Shown: piece by piece, positions 1-7,632 of the stretch | How positions within the stretch are numbered: position 1 is the stretch's first letter | Layout of the letters: each line of letters starts with the position of its first letter | Assembly (NCBI RefSeq): GCF_002090175.1 | Contig: NZ_BBRN01000003.1 | Coordinates: forward strand, 620,001-684,000 | Length of the DNA: 64,000 bases | Origin: Demequina sp. NBRC 110057 | GTDB taxonomy: Bacteria; Actinomycetota; Actinomycetes; Actinomycetales; Demequinaceae | Direction of reading: 5' to 3' | Program-made: the position numbers and the translations under genes | Notes under the pieces: model-generated | What the model was told of the DNA's origin: nothing | What the model saw: the letters and a program-made list of their open reading frames with translations, nothing else | Database searches by the model: none

Positions 1-2
1 TG

Positions 3-2714
3 TCCGCGCGCCACGCGCGCCTCCTTCCACGCCGGCGGCGAGGGGTGAGGGACCTCGGCTCGACCAACGGGCCCGGACCGTTCCGGCGCGGCTGGAGGGC
101 CGACCATACTGTCGGCCTTGGGCGCACGGAAATCGCCTGGCACGACGCGACGCGGGGCGACGAGGACGAGCCCGCCGGCGGGCGCGCGCGGCCGCGGCTC
201 GCGATGATCGCGGGGTCCGCGGTCAGCGCCGTCGCCCTCGCCGCGGTCACAGGCCGGTGGTGGATCGCCGCGGTGATCATCGGCGTCGCCGGCGCCGTGG
301 CGCTCGCCCCGTGGGCCCGCTCACGGCTCGCGGTGCGGGCGCCGGGAAACCCCGCGCCGCGCACACCGGCGGGGCCCCTCGCGATTCGGGGCGACGGCAC
401 CTGGGCGCGCGGCTACGCGCGGGCGGTCGCGCTCGACCGTGGCCGCCGGCTCGAGGGAGCACCCCGCGAGCCGTGGATGAGATGGCTCCAGGGACCCGGC
501 CCCGAGGACACGGTGGTGCTGCTGGGGCGAGACGCCGCGGTGCCCTCGTGGTGCTCCACCACCGTCGACGCCTCGGCGACCGGCGTCACCGTCACCGCCG
601 CCGCGAGCCGGAGCTCACCACCCCTGCGGATTACCGCGGCTACCGCCGAGACCGTAGCGCGGCGCCTGGCCGGCACCAGGCACACACCTGGCCTGCCACG
701 CGCCGTCGCGTGGGCGGATCTCGCGCCCGTGCCCGGTGCGGCCCCCGCTGCCCCTCCGGCCGGAACTGGAGGCCGGGGACGCCGGGTGCTGCGCGCCTGC
801 ATCGGCCAGGGGCAGGAGGGCGCCGTCACCCTCGACCTCGACGAGGACGGCCCACACGTCCTGGTCGCCGGCACCACCGGCGCGGGAAAGTCGGTCGCTC
901 TGGAGACGCTCGTGGTCGCGCTCGCCGACGGGGCCGGCCCCCAGGATCTCGCGGTGGCCCTCATCGACTTCAAAGGCGGCGCAGGCCTCGCCGGCTGCCG
1001 CGACCTTCCCCACGTATGCGGCATCCTCACCGACCTCGACGGCGCCCTCGCCACGCGGGCCCTCGAGGGGGTCGCGGCGGAGCTGCTCACACGCAAGGAG
1101 GAGCTCGCGGCGCGCGGCCTGACCTCGATGCACGAGTGGGAGGCCTCAGGCGACGCTCCCCCACGCCTGCTCGTCGTGATCGACGAGTACCAGGAGATCA
1201 CCGCGCTGCTTCCCGACTTCGTGCCGCAGATGTCGCGGCTTGCCGCCCAGGGCCGGTCGCTCGGCATGCACCTGGTGATGGCCACCCAGCGTCCGGCCGG
1301 TGCCGTCACTCCCGCCGTGCGCGCGAACGTGGGGGCGACGATCGCGCTGCGAGTGGCCTCGGAGGGCGAGTCCCGGGACCTGCTCGGGGTGCCCGATGCC
1401 GCCGCCCTCCCCCGCGACTGCCCGGGCAGAGCGATTCTGGTGGCGGGAGAGCGCCGCGTGACGTTCCAGACCGCGACGCCCATGGCGACGCCCAGCCCCG
1501 CGGTGTCACCGGTCGGGGCCGCGCCCGCGAGGCCGCGGCTGCTCTCACACCGAGTGCGGCAGCGCTGGGCCGACGCCCCTCGTCCCTCTCCCCTGTGGCT
1601 TCCACCGCTCCCGACTGCCCTCCCGCTCGCCGCGGTCGTGGGCGGGGATGCGGACCGGACGCAGGACGCCGCGTGGGTGGTCGCGCTCGCCGACCTCCCG
1701 AGCCAGCGCAGGCAGGATCCCATCAGGTGGAACGCCCAGGACGGTCCCCTCGTGGTCGTCGGGCCACGCCGCGCCGACCGCGCGGCGGCCCTCGCCGCGG
1801 TCGTGTCCCAGGCAAGAAGCGCGGGCCGGCGGGCCGTCGTCCTGCCCGCCGACCCGCGGGAGGCGGCCCGGACCCTGGCGCTTGCCGCGCGCGGCGACGC
1901 CCTCCTCGTCATGGACGATGCCGACGCGACTCTCACCGCCCTCGCGGGCGTCGACGACGGCGGCGCGCTCGACGCCTGGAACGACCGCCTCGGCAGGGGC
2001 CTGCCCACGGCGATCGGCTGCACGGCATCGGCCCCCGCGAGACTCGCCAGGAACTCGGCGATGGTCGCGCTCCTGGGGCCCGTCTCACCCCAGGCCGCCG
2101 CCACCTGGGGCGCCGGCCGCGACGCGCTGCTCGACGGCACCGAGGGAAGGGCCTGGCTCATGACCCCCGGTGGGGCGTGCGCCGCCCAGCTCGTGTGTGC
2201 CGCCCCAGCGGCGGACGTCGCCGACTCTTTGGTGGCCCCGCTCCCACGCGCCTATGCGGGACCCGCGTGGGGCATCGGCGGCGACGACGCCCACCACGTG
2301 CCCGCACCGCGCGGCAGCGTCGTCGTGGCCGGCCAGGCCGGCGAGTGGCGACGGCGCATCGCCGCCTCCCTCGGGGAGGGCTGCTCGCAGGCCGAGACGC
2401 CCGCCCTCGCCCCGGACGACGCCGTGGTGGTGCTCACGCATCCCACGGCACGGGCGGTGCGGCTGGCGGCGCCGCGCGACCATGCCGGACTGGTGGACCC
2501 GGTGCCCGTACCCGGGCGGGTCGTGGTGATCTCGGACGGGACGGCGATGGCCGTCCAGTTGCGCTCAGATCTGTGGATCGGCCCTGGTATCGAGGACGAT
2601 AGCCACCGCCGCGGCGAGCGCGACGGCCATCACCGCGACCCCCAGCATCGGCCACTCGCCCAGGAGGTACCACCCGGCGGCCACCTGCAGCACCTGCCAC
2701 ATGAGCCCGTATGA
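3..2714 (+). CDS. FHA-FtsK/SpoIIIE (EssC-like) ATPase, 5' partial
   Basis: The reading frame is open to the left edge. Before the first possible start (GTG at 45) it already reads SARHARL and then DLGSTNG, the two hallmark strings of a forkhead-associated (phosphothreonine-binding) domain, so the real start lies outside the window. Two hydrophobic segments follow (nt 200-310), then an FtsK/SpoIIIE motor with Walker A GTTGAGKS (nt 870-893) and Walker B LLVVIDEYQE (nt 1167-1196). FHA plus FtsK is the architecture of EssC/EccC-type motors of type VII-like secretion; that role is inferred, since no WXG100 gene is in view. The last ~50 codons are antisense to the next gene and are His/Arg/Pro-rich, unlike the rest, so the original stop may have been lost. 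Confidence 0.85.
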   Translation, partial: SARHARLLPRRRRGVRDLGSTNGPGPFRRGWRADHTVGLGRTEIAWHDATRGDEDEPAGGRARPRLAMIAGSAVSAVALAAVTGRWWIAAVIIGVAGAVALAPWARSRLAVRAPGNPAPRTPAGPLAIRGDGTWARGYARAVALDRGRRLEGAPREPWMRWLQGPGPEDTVVLLGRDAAVPSWCSTTVDASATGVTVTAAASRSSPPLRITAATAETVARRLAGTRHTPGLPRAVAWADLAPVPGAAPAAPPAGTGGRGRRVLRACIGQGQEGAVTLDLDEDGPHVLVAGTTGAGKSVALETLVVALADGAGPQDLAVALIDFKGGAGLAGCRDLPHVCGILTDLDGALATRALEGVAAELLTRKEELAARGLTSMHEWEASGDAPPRLLVVIDEYQEITALLPDFVPQMSRLAAQGRSLGMHLVMATQRPAGAVTPAVRANVGATIALRVASEGESRDLLGVPDAAALPRDCPGRAILVAGERRVTFQTATPMATPSPAVSPVGAAPARPRLLSHRVRQRWADAPRPSPLWLPPLPTALPLAAVVGGDADRTQDAAWVVALADLPSQRRQDPIRWNAQDGPLVVVGPRRADRAAALAAVVSQARSAGRRAVVLPADPREAARTLALAARGDALLVMDDADATLTALAGVDDGGALDAWNDRLGRGLPTAIGCTASAPARLARNSAMVALLGPVSPQAAATWGAGRDALLDGTEGRAWLMTPGGACAAQLVCAAPAADVADSLVAPLPRAYAGPAWGIGGDDAHHVPAPRGSVVVAGQAGEWRRRIAASLGEGCSQAETPALAPDDAVVVLTHPTARAVRLAAPRDHAGLVDPVPVPGRVVVISDGTAMAVQLRSDLWIGPGIEDDSHRRGERDGHHRDPQHRPLAQEVPPGGHLQHLPHEPV

Positions 2715-2945
2715 GCGACCCCAGCGACGCCCCTTGCCGAGAGCCCTCGCGGCGGCCACCAGCGGGACCGCGAGGACGCCGATCATGATGGCCAGCGCCC
2801 ACGACAATTGGGTATCGTCGCTTCCCATCACCCCATGCACCGCGTAGGCCACGGCGGCGACGACAAGCGCCACCGCCTCCACCCACACGAGCAGGGAGGC
2901 CGCGGGCCTCACCCATCGATTCGACACGGGGGACGTGGACTCCAT
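2565..2945 (-). CDS. small four-helix membrane protein, unknown function
   Basis: A 126-residue protein with four predicted hydrophobic helices and short polar loops (one loop is rich in Lys/Arg, GKGRRWGR). No family is recognised. The ATG at 2945 is preferred over an upstream start because a -10-like TAGCGT sits exactly 7 bases before it, as at other genes here. It is transcribed towards the FtsK-type gene, and its last ~150 bases overlap that frame. The hydrophobic pattern and the promoter support a real gene. Confidence 0.7.
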   Translation of the reverse strand: MESTSPVSNRWVRPAASLLVWVEAVALVVAAVAYAVHGVMGSDDTQLSWALAIMIGVLAVPLVAAARALGKGRRWGRSYGLMWQVLQVAAGWYLLGEWPMLGVAVMAVALAAAVAIVLDTRADPQI

Positions 2946-2952
2946 GGCGACC

Positions 2953-2958
2953 ACGCTA
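2953..2958 (-). promoter_or_regulatory. -10 box, leaderless promoter of the small membrane protein gene
   Basis: TAGCGT on the minus strand, 7 bases before the ATG. Transcription would start at or next to the start codon. Confidence 0.5.
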
Positions 2959-3008
2959 GTCGACCGCCAGCGTGATCCATCCCACACCAAAAGGGGTCTT
3001 GTCATCTG

Positions 3009-3018
3009 TTGTTAACAA
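3009..3018. promoter_or_regulatory. palindrome TTGTTAACAA upstream of whiB1
   Basis: A perfect 10-bp palindrome about 100 bases before whiB1. A -35-like TTGTCA (2999-3004) lies just upstream and an AT-richer AACCTA (3023-3028) just downstream, so the palindrome would fall in the promoter spacer. Its AT content stands out against the surroundings. The binding protein is unknown. Confidence 0.4.
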
Positions 3019-3116
3019 TGAGAACCTAGTGGGAGTGACATTTCGCGATGGCAGCGGCATGAAACCCCCTCACCCCTTCAGGGCTTCGCCGCGCCTCCAA
3101 ACCCTAGGAGGTCCAC

Positions 3117-3371
3117 ATGGACTGGCGTGACCGCGCTGCCTGTCTTGACGTCGATGACCCGGAGCTGTTCTTCCCGGTCGGTAACACCGGCCCCGCGCTC
3201 GTACAGATCGAGAAGGCCAAGACCGTCTGCACCACCTGCGAGGTGCGCGACACGTGCCTGCAGTGGGCCATGGAGCACAACCAGGACTCCGGCGTCTGGG
3301 GCGGCCTGTCCGAGGACGAGCGCCGCTCGCTGAAGCGCCGCGCTGCCCGCGCGCGCCGCGCCGCGAAGTAA
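3117..3371 (+). CDS. whiB1: WhiB1-type iron-sulfur transcription factor
   Basis: 84 residues, the length of mycobacterial WhiB1, and close to it along its whole length (MDWR start, DPELFFPVGN, QDSGVWGG, SEDERR). The four cluster ligands are C9, C38, C41 and C47, giving the C-Xn-C-X2-C-X5-C pattern of a [4Fe-4S] Wbl protein. The G(V/I)WGG turn is at residues 59-63, followed by a basic DNA-binding tail. WhiB1 is known to be a NO-sensitive partner of the primary sigma factor. A strong AGGAGG site precedes the ATG. The convergent neighbour is pdtaS, the same arrangement as in mycobacteria. Confidence 0.95.
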   Translation: MDWRDRAACLDVDDPELFFPVGNTGPALVQIEKAKTVCTTCEVRDTCLQWAMEHNQDSGVWGGLSEDERRSLKRRAARARRAAK

Positions 3372-3401
3372 GACCTTCGGCCGCCTCAAGCGGCCACCGC
3401 C

Positions 3402-3436
3402 AAGGGGCGGGGCACCACACCGGTGCCCCGCCCCTT
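3402..3436. terminator. bidirectional terminator between whiB1 and pdtaS
   Basis: A perfect 15-bp GC-rich stem (3402-3416 with 3422-3436) and a 5-base loop, lying between the stops of the two convergent genes. Short A/T runs flank the stem on each side. Confidence 0.85.
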
Positions 3437-3455
3437 CGCGTTTCCGCGTGAACTG

Positions 3456-4901
3456 TTAGTCGCCCACCTGCACGCGCACGTCGACCTCGGAGCCCGTCTC
3501 GGTCCTGCGCCACTCGATGGCACCGCCCAGCTCGTTCTCGACGAGCGTGCGGACAATCTGCGAGCCGAGCCCCGACGGCTCGGCGCTGAGGCCCACGCCG
3601 TCGTCCGCGATGACCACGTGCAGGTGCGACTCGTCGTCGCGGCGCGCGGTGACCGTGATGGTGCCCAGCTCCCTTCCCTCGAAGCCGTGCTCGACAGCGT
3701 TCGTCACGAGCTCGGTCATCACGAGCGCGAGCGAGGACGCGTACTGGGCAGGGATCAACCCGAAGTCGCCCTCGCGCAGCAGCTTCACCTGGACCCCCGA
3801 GGAAGCGACATCGGCCGCCATCCTCATGGATCGCGCGGCGAGGTCATCAAAGTTGACCAGTTCGTCGAGCGTGCCGGACAGCGTCTCGTGCACGAGAGCG
3901 ATGGTCGACACGCGGCGCATCGCCTCCGCGAGCGCCTCCTTCGCCTCGGGCGCCTCGACGCGCCGCGACTGCAGGCGCAGCAGCGCGGCGACAGTCTGCA
4001 GGTTGTTCTTCACCCTGTGATGGATCTCGCGGATGGTCGCGTCCTTGGTGATGAGCTCGCGCTCGCGGCGACGCAGCTCAGACACGTCGCGGCACAGCAG
4101 GACGGCGCCGATGCGCTCGCCGTGCTCCGTCACGGGGATGGCCCGCATGGACAGCGTCGCGCCGTTGGCCTCGATGTCGGCACGCCACGGGGCGCGGCCC
4201 ATCACGACCATCGCCAGCGTCTCGTCGATGTGCCCCTTATCCGTGACCAGCTCGCTCGTCACGCGCGGCAGGGAGCGGTTCATCAGCGAGCCCGTGACGC
4301 CCAGGCGGTGGAAGCACGACAGCGCGTTGGGGCTCGCGTAGGTCACGTGGCCGGCGGCGTCCAGGCGCACCACGCCGTCGCCCACGCGGGGAGCACCGCG
4401 GCGCGAGCCCGTGACGGACATCTGCGTGGGGAACTCGCCGCGCGTGATCATGTGCAGCAGGTCGTCAGCGGCGCCCTTGTAGTTCAGTTCGAGGCGGCTC
4501 GACGAGCGGGACACGGCCTGCGACACCTCGCGCGTGAGGACCGCAATCCTGCGGCCGTCCATGACGATGGGCAGGGCGTCCTCGCGCACGGCGTAGGTCT
4601 CGTCCCACCGAGGCTCACGCGACGCGGTGATGCCGCCCTCGTCGAGCGCGCGCTGCAGGTGCGCGACGCGACCGGGCGCAGCCATGGTGCCCACCACATC
4701 GTCCTGATGCACGGTGGGGCCCGTCGAGGGGCGGCACTGCGCGATGGCGACAAACCCGTCGTCCACGGCATGCCACATCACGAGGTCGGCGAACGACAGG
4801 TCGGCGATGATCTGCCAGTCGGCGGTGAGGAGCGCGAGCCACTCCGCCTCCGCATCGGTGAGCGGGGCGTACTTCTCGGCAGTCTCTCTCAGCGTGGCCA
4901 C
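3456..4901 (-). CDS. pdtaS: cytosolic sensor histidine kinase, PdtaS family
   Basis: 481 residues without membrane segments: an N-terminal GAF-like region (about 1-145), a PAS-like region (about 165-280), then a HisKA_2 domain with the phosphoacceptor string EIHHRVKNN (H294/H295) and an HATPase with N-box Asn401 and ADDG at 432-435. This is the layout of PdtaS, which phosphorylates the RNA-binding antiterminator PdtaR; no pdtaR lies in the window. The start is a GTG with TAGGCT 6 bases upstream. It is convergent with whiB1 across a shared terminator. Confidence 0.9.
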   Translation of the reverse strand: MATLRETAEKYAPLTDAEAEWLALLTADWQIIADLSFADLVMWHAVDDGFVAIAQCRPSTGPTVHQDDVVGTMAAPGRVAHLQRALDEGGITASREPRWDETYAVREDALPIVMDGRRIAVLTREVSQAVSRSSSRLELNYKGAADDLLHMITRGEFPTQMSVTGSRRGAPRVGDGVVRLDAAGHVTYASPNALSCFHRLGVTGSLMNRSLPRVTSELVTDKGHIDETLAMVVMGRAPWRADIEANGATLSMRAIPVTEHGERIGAVLLCRDVSELRRRERELITKDATIREIHHRVKNNLQTVAALLRLQSRRVEAPEAKEALAEAMRRVSTIALVHETLSGTLDELVNFDDLAARSMRMAADVASSGVQVKLLREGDFGLIPAQYASSLALVMTELVTNAVEHGFEGRELGTITVTARRDDESHLHVVIADDGVGLSAEPSGLGSQIVRTLVENELGGAIEWRRTETGSEVDVRVQVGD

Positions 4902-4907
4902 GCCACT

Positions 4908-4913
4908 AGCCTA
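4908..4913 (-). promoter_or_regulatory. -10 box, leaderless promoter of pdtaS
   Basis: TAGGCT on the minus strand, 6 bases before the GTG start. Confidence 0.45.
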
Positions 4914-4962
4914 GGCGGCTCTGGGGCGCACGGTAGCCTGGTGCCACCGTCGGAGGGCAGCC

Positions 4963-5457
4963 ATGCAGATCACTCACACGCATCATTTCGACGCGAGCGT
5001 CGAGGACGTCATGTCCATGCTCGCCGACCAGGAGTTTGCCCACGCGCGCGGCGCCACCGGCGACGCCGAGGACGGCGACGTCTCGGTCACCGGCACGGCC
5101 GATGGTGCGTTCTCCGTGGCGATCCGCCGCACCATTCCGTCTACGACGATTCCGCAGGAGTTCCGCTCCTTCGTGGGCTCCTCGCTCACGGTGAAGTACA
5201 CCGAGGCGTGGCAGGAGCCGGCGGGCGACCACCGCCACGCGACCTTCGCCGTCGAGATCATGGGTGCCCCGGGCCACGCCTCCGGTCGCCTGTCCGTCAC
5301 GCCCGAGGGCGACGGCTCGGTCTTCGCCGTGGATGGCACCGTGAACGTCAAGGTGCCCCTGTTCGGCGCCATGATCGCCCAGGCGGTGTCCAAGGCGGTG
5401 CTGCGCGGCCTCGAGGCGGAGCTCGCGGAGGCCGACGCCTGGCTGGCGGCCCGCTGA
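4963..5457 (+). CDS. DUF2505 protein (START/SRPBCC-like fold)
   Basis: 164 residues with no signal or membrane segment. The opening ITHTHHFDASVEDVMSML and the alternating beta pattern with a long C-terminal helix match DUF2505, an actinobacterial family related to START/SRPBCC hydrophobic-ligand-binding folds. The ligand is unknown. GGAGGG precedes the ATG, and TAGCCT near 4932 could be its -10 box. The stop is 2 bases from the first fluoride-channel gene, so the three genes probably share a transcript. Confidence 0.8.
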   Translation: MQITHTHHFDASVEDVMSMLADQEFAHARGATGDAEDGDVSVTGTADGAFSVAIRRTIPSTTIPQEFRSFVGSSLTVKYTEAWQEPAGDHRHATFAVEIMGAPGHASGRLSVTPEGDGSVFAVDGTVNVKVPLFGAMIAQAVSKAVLRGLEAELAEADAWLAAR

Positions 5458-5459
5458 GG

Positions 5460-5831
5460 ATGCGCTCGCCCCTGCTGCTCGTCCTCGTGGGCGGCATGAT
5501 CGGGGGCGCCGCCCGGATCGGGCTCGACGCGCTGATCCCCGCGGGCACGCACGGCCTGCCGTGGGACCTCCTCGCGATCAACGTCGCGGGTTCGGCGGCG
5601 CTCGGCTGGCTCGACGGCCGCATCGAGGTGCGCGGCACCGTCTGGTGGCAGCCGCTCGTGGGCACCGGGATGCTCGGCGGCTTCACCACGTTCTCCTCCA
5701 TCGCCGCGCTCACCTGGACGGCCGATGCCGGCGCAGGGCTCGCGCTCGTCGTCCTCGCGGCGACGCTCGTCGTCACCGTGACGACGGCGGTCGCCACGCG
5801 CCGCCTCGCGATCGCGAGGGGCGCCGCGTGA
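5460..5831 (+). CDS. crcB: fluoride channel subunit CrcB/FluC (first of pair)
   Basis: 123 residues with four hydrophobic helices. Family marks are GGMIGGAAR near the N-terminus, the pore Asn41 in the INVAGS stretch, and the GGFTTFSS break (residues 73-80) carrying the Phe-box residue F78. FluC proteins export toxic F- as dimers. The start ATG lies 2 bases after the preceding stop. The frame is open far upstream, but that part is antisense to pdtaS. Its stop overlaps the next channel gene's GTG by 4 bases. Confidence 0.92.
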   Translation: MRSPLLLVLVGGMIGGAARIGLDALIPAGTHGLPWDLLAINVAGSAALGWLDGRIEVRGTVWWQPLVGTGMLGGFTTFSSIAALTWTADAGAGLALVVLAATLVVTVTTAVATRRLAIARGAA

Positions 5832-6181
5832 CCGCCTGGGCCTACGCCGCGGCGATCCTGGGCTGCGGCATCGGCGCCGTCGGCCGACACCTCCTCGCCC
5901 AACGCATCGTCGCCGCGGCCATGCCGTGGCAGACCATCGTCGCCAACACGCTCGCGGCGGCGCTCGTGGGCGCGGTCGCGGGGGTGGCCGATGCCCACCC
6001 CGCCTGGATGCTCGTGCTCGGCGCGGGCGTGGGAGGCGGGCTGTCGACGTTCTCCACCCTCGCCGTGGACGGCGCGCGCCTGTGGGAGGCGGGCGAGCGC
6101 CGCCGCGCCGCGGCCTACCTTGCGGTGACGTTTGCGCTCGGCGTCGGCGCCGCGTGGGCGGGCTGGCTCGTCACGTCGTAG
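5828..6181 (+). CDS. crcB: fluoride channel subunit CrcB/FluC (second of pair)
   Basis: 117 residues, four helices, pore Asn40 in IVANTL and the GGGLSTFS segment (residues 69-76) with F75. The GTG start shares the GTGA overlap with the upstream crcB, so translation is coupled. Paired, diverged FluC genes are known to give oppositely oriented subunits that heterodimerise; that is the likely arrangement here. The 3' end overlaps the convergent permease gene by 11 bases. No fluoride riboswitch was found upstream of the pair. Confidence 0.92.
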   Translation: MTAWAYAAAILGCGIGAVGRHLLAQRIVAAAMPWQTIVANTLAAALVGAVAGVADAHPAWMLVLGAGVGGGLSTFSTLAVDGARLWEAGERRRAAAYLAVTFALGVGAAWAGWLVTS

Positions 6182-7418
6182 GCCTCCGGGACCGCACGAC
6201 GGCGGCCGCCGCGGGCCAGCCGACCACGACCGCCATCACCCACGCCGTGGTCCACCACCCGTCGGCGGACTGCGTGAGGGCCACGACGGCGAGCAGCGCC
6301 GAGGCCGCGAGACCCACCCACGGCACCGCGGCGGGCACCCGGAGCCCCGCGGTCCTGCCCGCACGGCGCTGGCGCGCGGCAGCGACGTTCGCGACCGCGT
6401 AGTACGTGAGGATGCTCGCGGCGGAGACGAGCACGAGGCTCGCGTCAGTGCTCCACACCAGCGCGAGCGCGCCCGCGGCGACGACCGCCTCCGCGCGCCA
6501 CGGGGCGCCGCTCTCGCCCTGCGTGGCGAGCGCGCGCGGCAAGTCGCCCTCCCGTGCCATCGCCATGGCGGTGCGACCCGCCCCCGCCATGACGGCAAGC
6601 ATCGCGCCGCCCACGCTCAGCGCGGCGACCGCCGTGACGGTCCAGACGGGGACGTGGCCCACACGGGCGAGCGCCTCGAGCGGTGCCTGCGCCAACGCCG
6701 CGCTCTCTGTGCGCGTGAGGGCAAAGCCGACCGCCAGGTACACGACCACCACGATCGCGAGCGCCGCCATCACCGCCCTCGGGATGGTGCGGGCGGGCTG
6801 CGTCACCTCCTCGCCCAGCGTGGCGACCCGGGCGTATCCCGCGAAAGCGAAGAACGCGGCGGCGACGGCCACCAAGAAGACGGGGCCGCCCGCGTCGTCG
6901 GCCACAGGGCCGGTGACGGCGCCCTCCCGCGCCGGCGAGGCGAGGAGCGCCATGACGACGATTCCACCCAGGGCCGTCACGGTGATGACGGCGATGAGCG
7001 ACGCGGCCCACGCGGTGCGTGTGATGCCGCGGGCGTTGAGCGCCCAGGCGGCGACGATGGCAGCGCTGGCGATGCCCGGGGCGTGCCCGGGGATCAGGTA
7101 GGTACCGAGGACGAGCGCAGCCACCGCCACCGACACCGTCTTGCCGACCACGAACGCCGCGCCCGCAAAGTGCCCGGCGAAGGGGCCGAGTTCGGCCCGC
7201 CCATAGGCGTAGGCGCCACCCGCGACCGGATAGCGAGCCGCGAGCTGAGCGGTCGACAGGGCGTTCAACAGCGCGACGACCGCGGCGCACGCCACCGCGG
7301 GAAGGGCCCACTGCCCCGCCGCGAGCACGTCCACCCACATGTCGGAAAACACGCCGGCGCCGATCATCGAACCGACACCGATTCCGGTCGCGGCGATGAG
7401 GCCGATGCGGCGGGTCAC
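6171..7418 (-). CDS. APC-family amino acid/amine permease
   Basis: 415 residues and about 12 membrane helices. The N-terminal IAATGIGVGSMIGAGVF is the unwound helix-1 substrate/ion site of the APC superfamily, and YPVAGGAYAYGR is the conserved helix-3 region. It is slightly shorter at the C-terminus than typical 450-500-residue members. The substrate cannot be read from sequence. The GTG start has TAGCCT 6 bases before it, pointing to a leaderless transcript. The gene is single, not in an operon. Confidence 0.87.
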   Translation of the reverse strand: MTRRIGLIAATGIGVGSMIGAGVFSDMWVDVLAAGQWALPAVACAAVVALLNALSTAQLAARYPVAGGAYAYGRAELGPFAGHFAGAAFVVGKTVSVAVAALVLGTYLIPGHAPGIASAAIVAAWALNARGITRTAWAASLIAVITVTALGGIVVMALLASPAREGAVTGPVADDAGGPVFLVAVAAAFFAFAGYARVATLGEEVTQPARTIPRAVMAALAIVVVVYLAVGFALTRTESAALAQAPLEALARVGHVPVWTVTAVAALSVGGAMLAVMAGAGRTAMAMAREGDLPRALATQGESGAPWRAEAVVAAGALALVWSTDASLVLVSAASILTYYAVANVAAARQRRAGRTAGLRVPAAVPWVGLAASALLAVVALTQSADGWWTTAWVMAVVVGWPAAAAVVRSRRPTT

Positions 7419-7424
7419 GGGGCG

Positions 7425-7430
7425 AGGCTA
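7425..7430 (-). promoter_or_regulatory. -10 box, leaderless promoter of the APC permease
   Basis: TAGCCT on the minus strand, 6 bases before the GTG start. Confidence 0.45.
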
Positions 7431-7468
7431 GCCGCTGGCGGTGGACCACGCCAGGGTCCGGGGAAACG

Positions 7469-7503
7469 ACGAAGGCCCGCACCATATGGTCCGGGCCTTC
7501 GTT
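7469..7503 (-). terminator. terminator of the initiator tRNA transcript
   Basis: An inverted repeat (CGAAGGCCCG at 7470-7479 with CGGGCCTTCG at 7492-7501) just downstream of the minus-strand tRNA, with partial pairing across the ACCATATGGT centre. Confidence 0.7.
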
Positions 7504-7509
7504 CTCTCG

Positions 7510-7583
7510 TAGCGGGGACAGGATTTGAACCTGCGACCTCCGGGTTATGAGCCCGGCGAGCTACCGAACTGCTCCACCCCGCG
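7510..7583 (-). tRNA. initiator tRNA-fMet (CAT)
   Basis: A full cloverleaf reads on the minus strand. The anticodon loop is CTCATAA, flanked by the three G:C pairs (GGG/CCC) diagnostic of initiator tRNA. The acceptor begins CGCGGGG with the unpaired first base (C1 against T72), another initiator mark. The T-loop is TTCAAAT. CCA is not encoded; the 3' flank reads CGA. Confidence 0.97.
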
Positions 7584-7632
7584 TCGGTGATGACAACTGT
7601 ACCCGACGCGGGGCGAGCCTCCAAATCGCCTC

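Noticed and set aside
2290-2600. Short minus-strand frames (e.g. 2434-2916) over the end of the ATPase gene
   Set aside because: Arg/Gly-rich frames without start signals; the membrane-protein frame 2565-2945 is the supported one.
3423-5459. Long plus-strand open frame running into the first crcB gene
   Set aside because: It is antisense to pdtaS, is Arg/His-rich and shows no family pattern; only the part from the ATG at 5460 matches CrcB.
5200-5460. Fluoride riboswitch before the crcB pair
   Set aside because: The region is coding (DUF2505 gene) and no fluoride-aptamer motif was seen.
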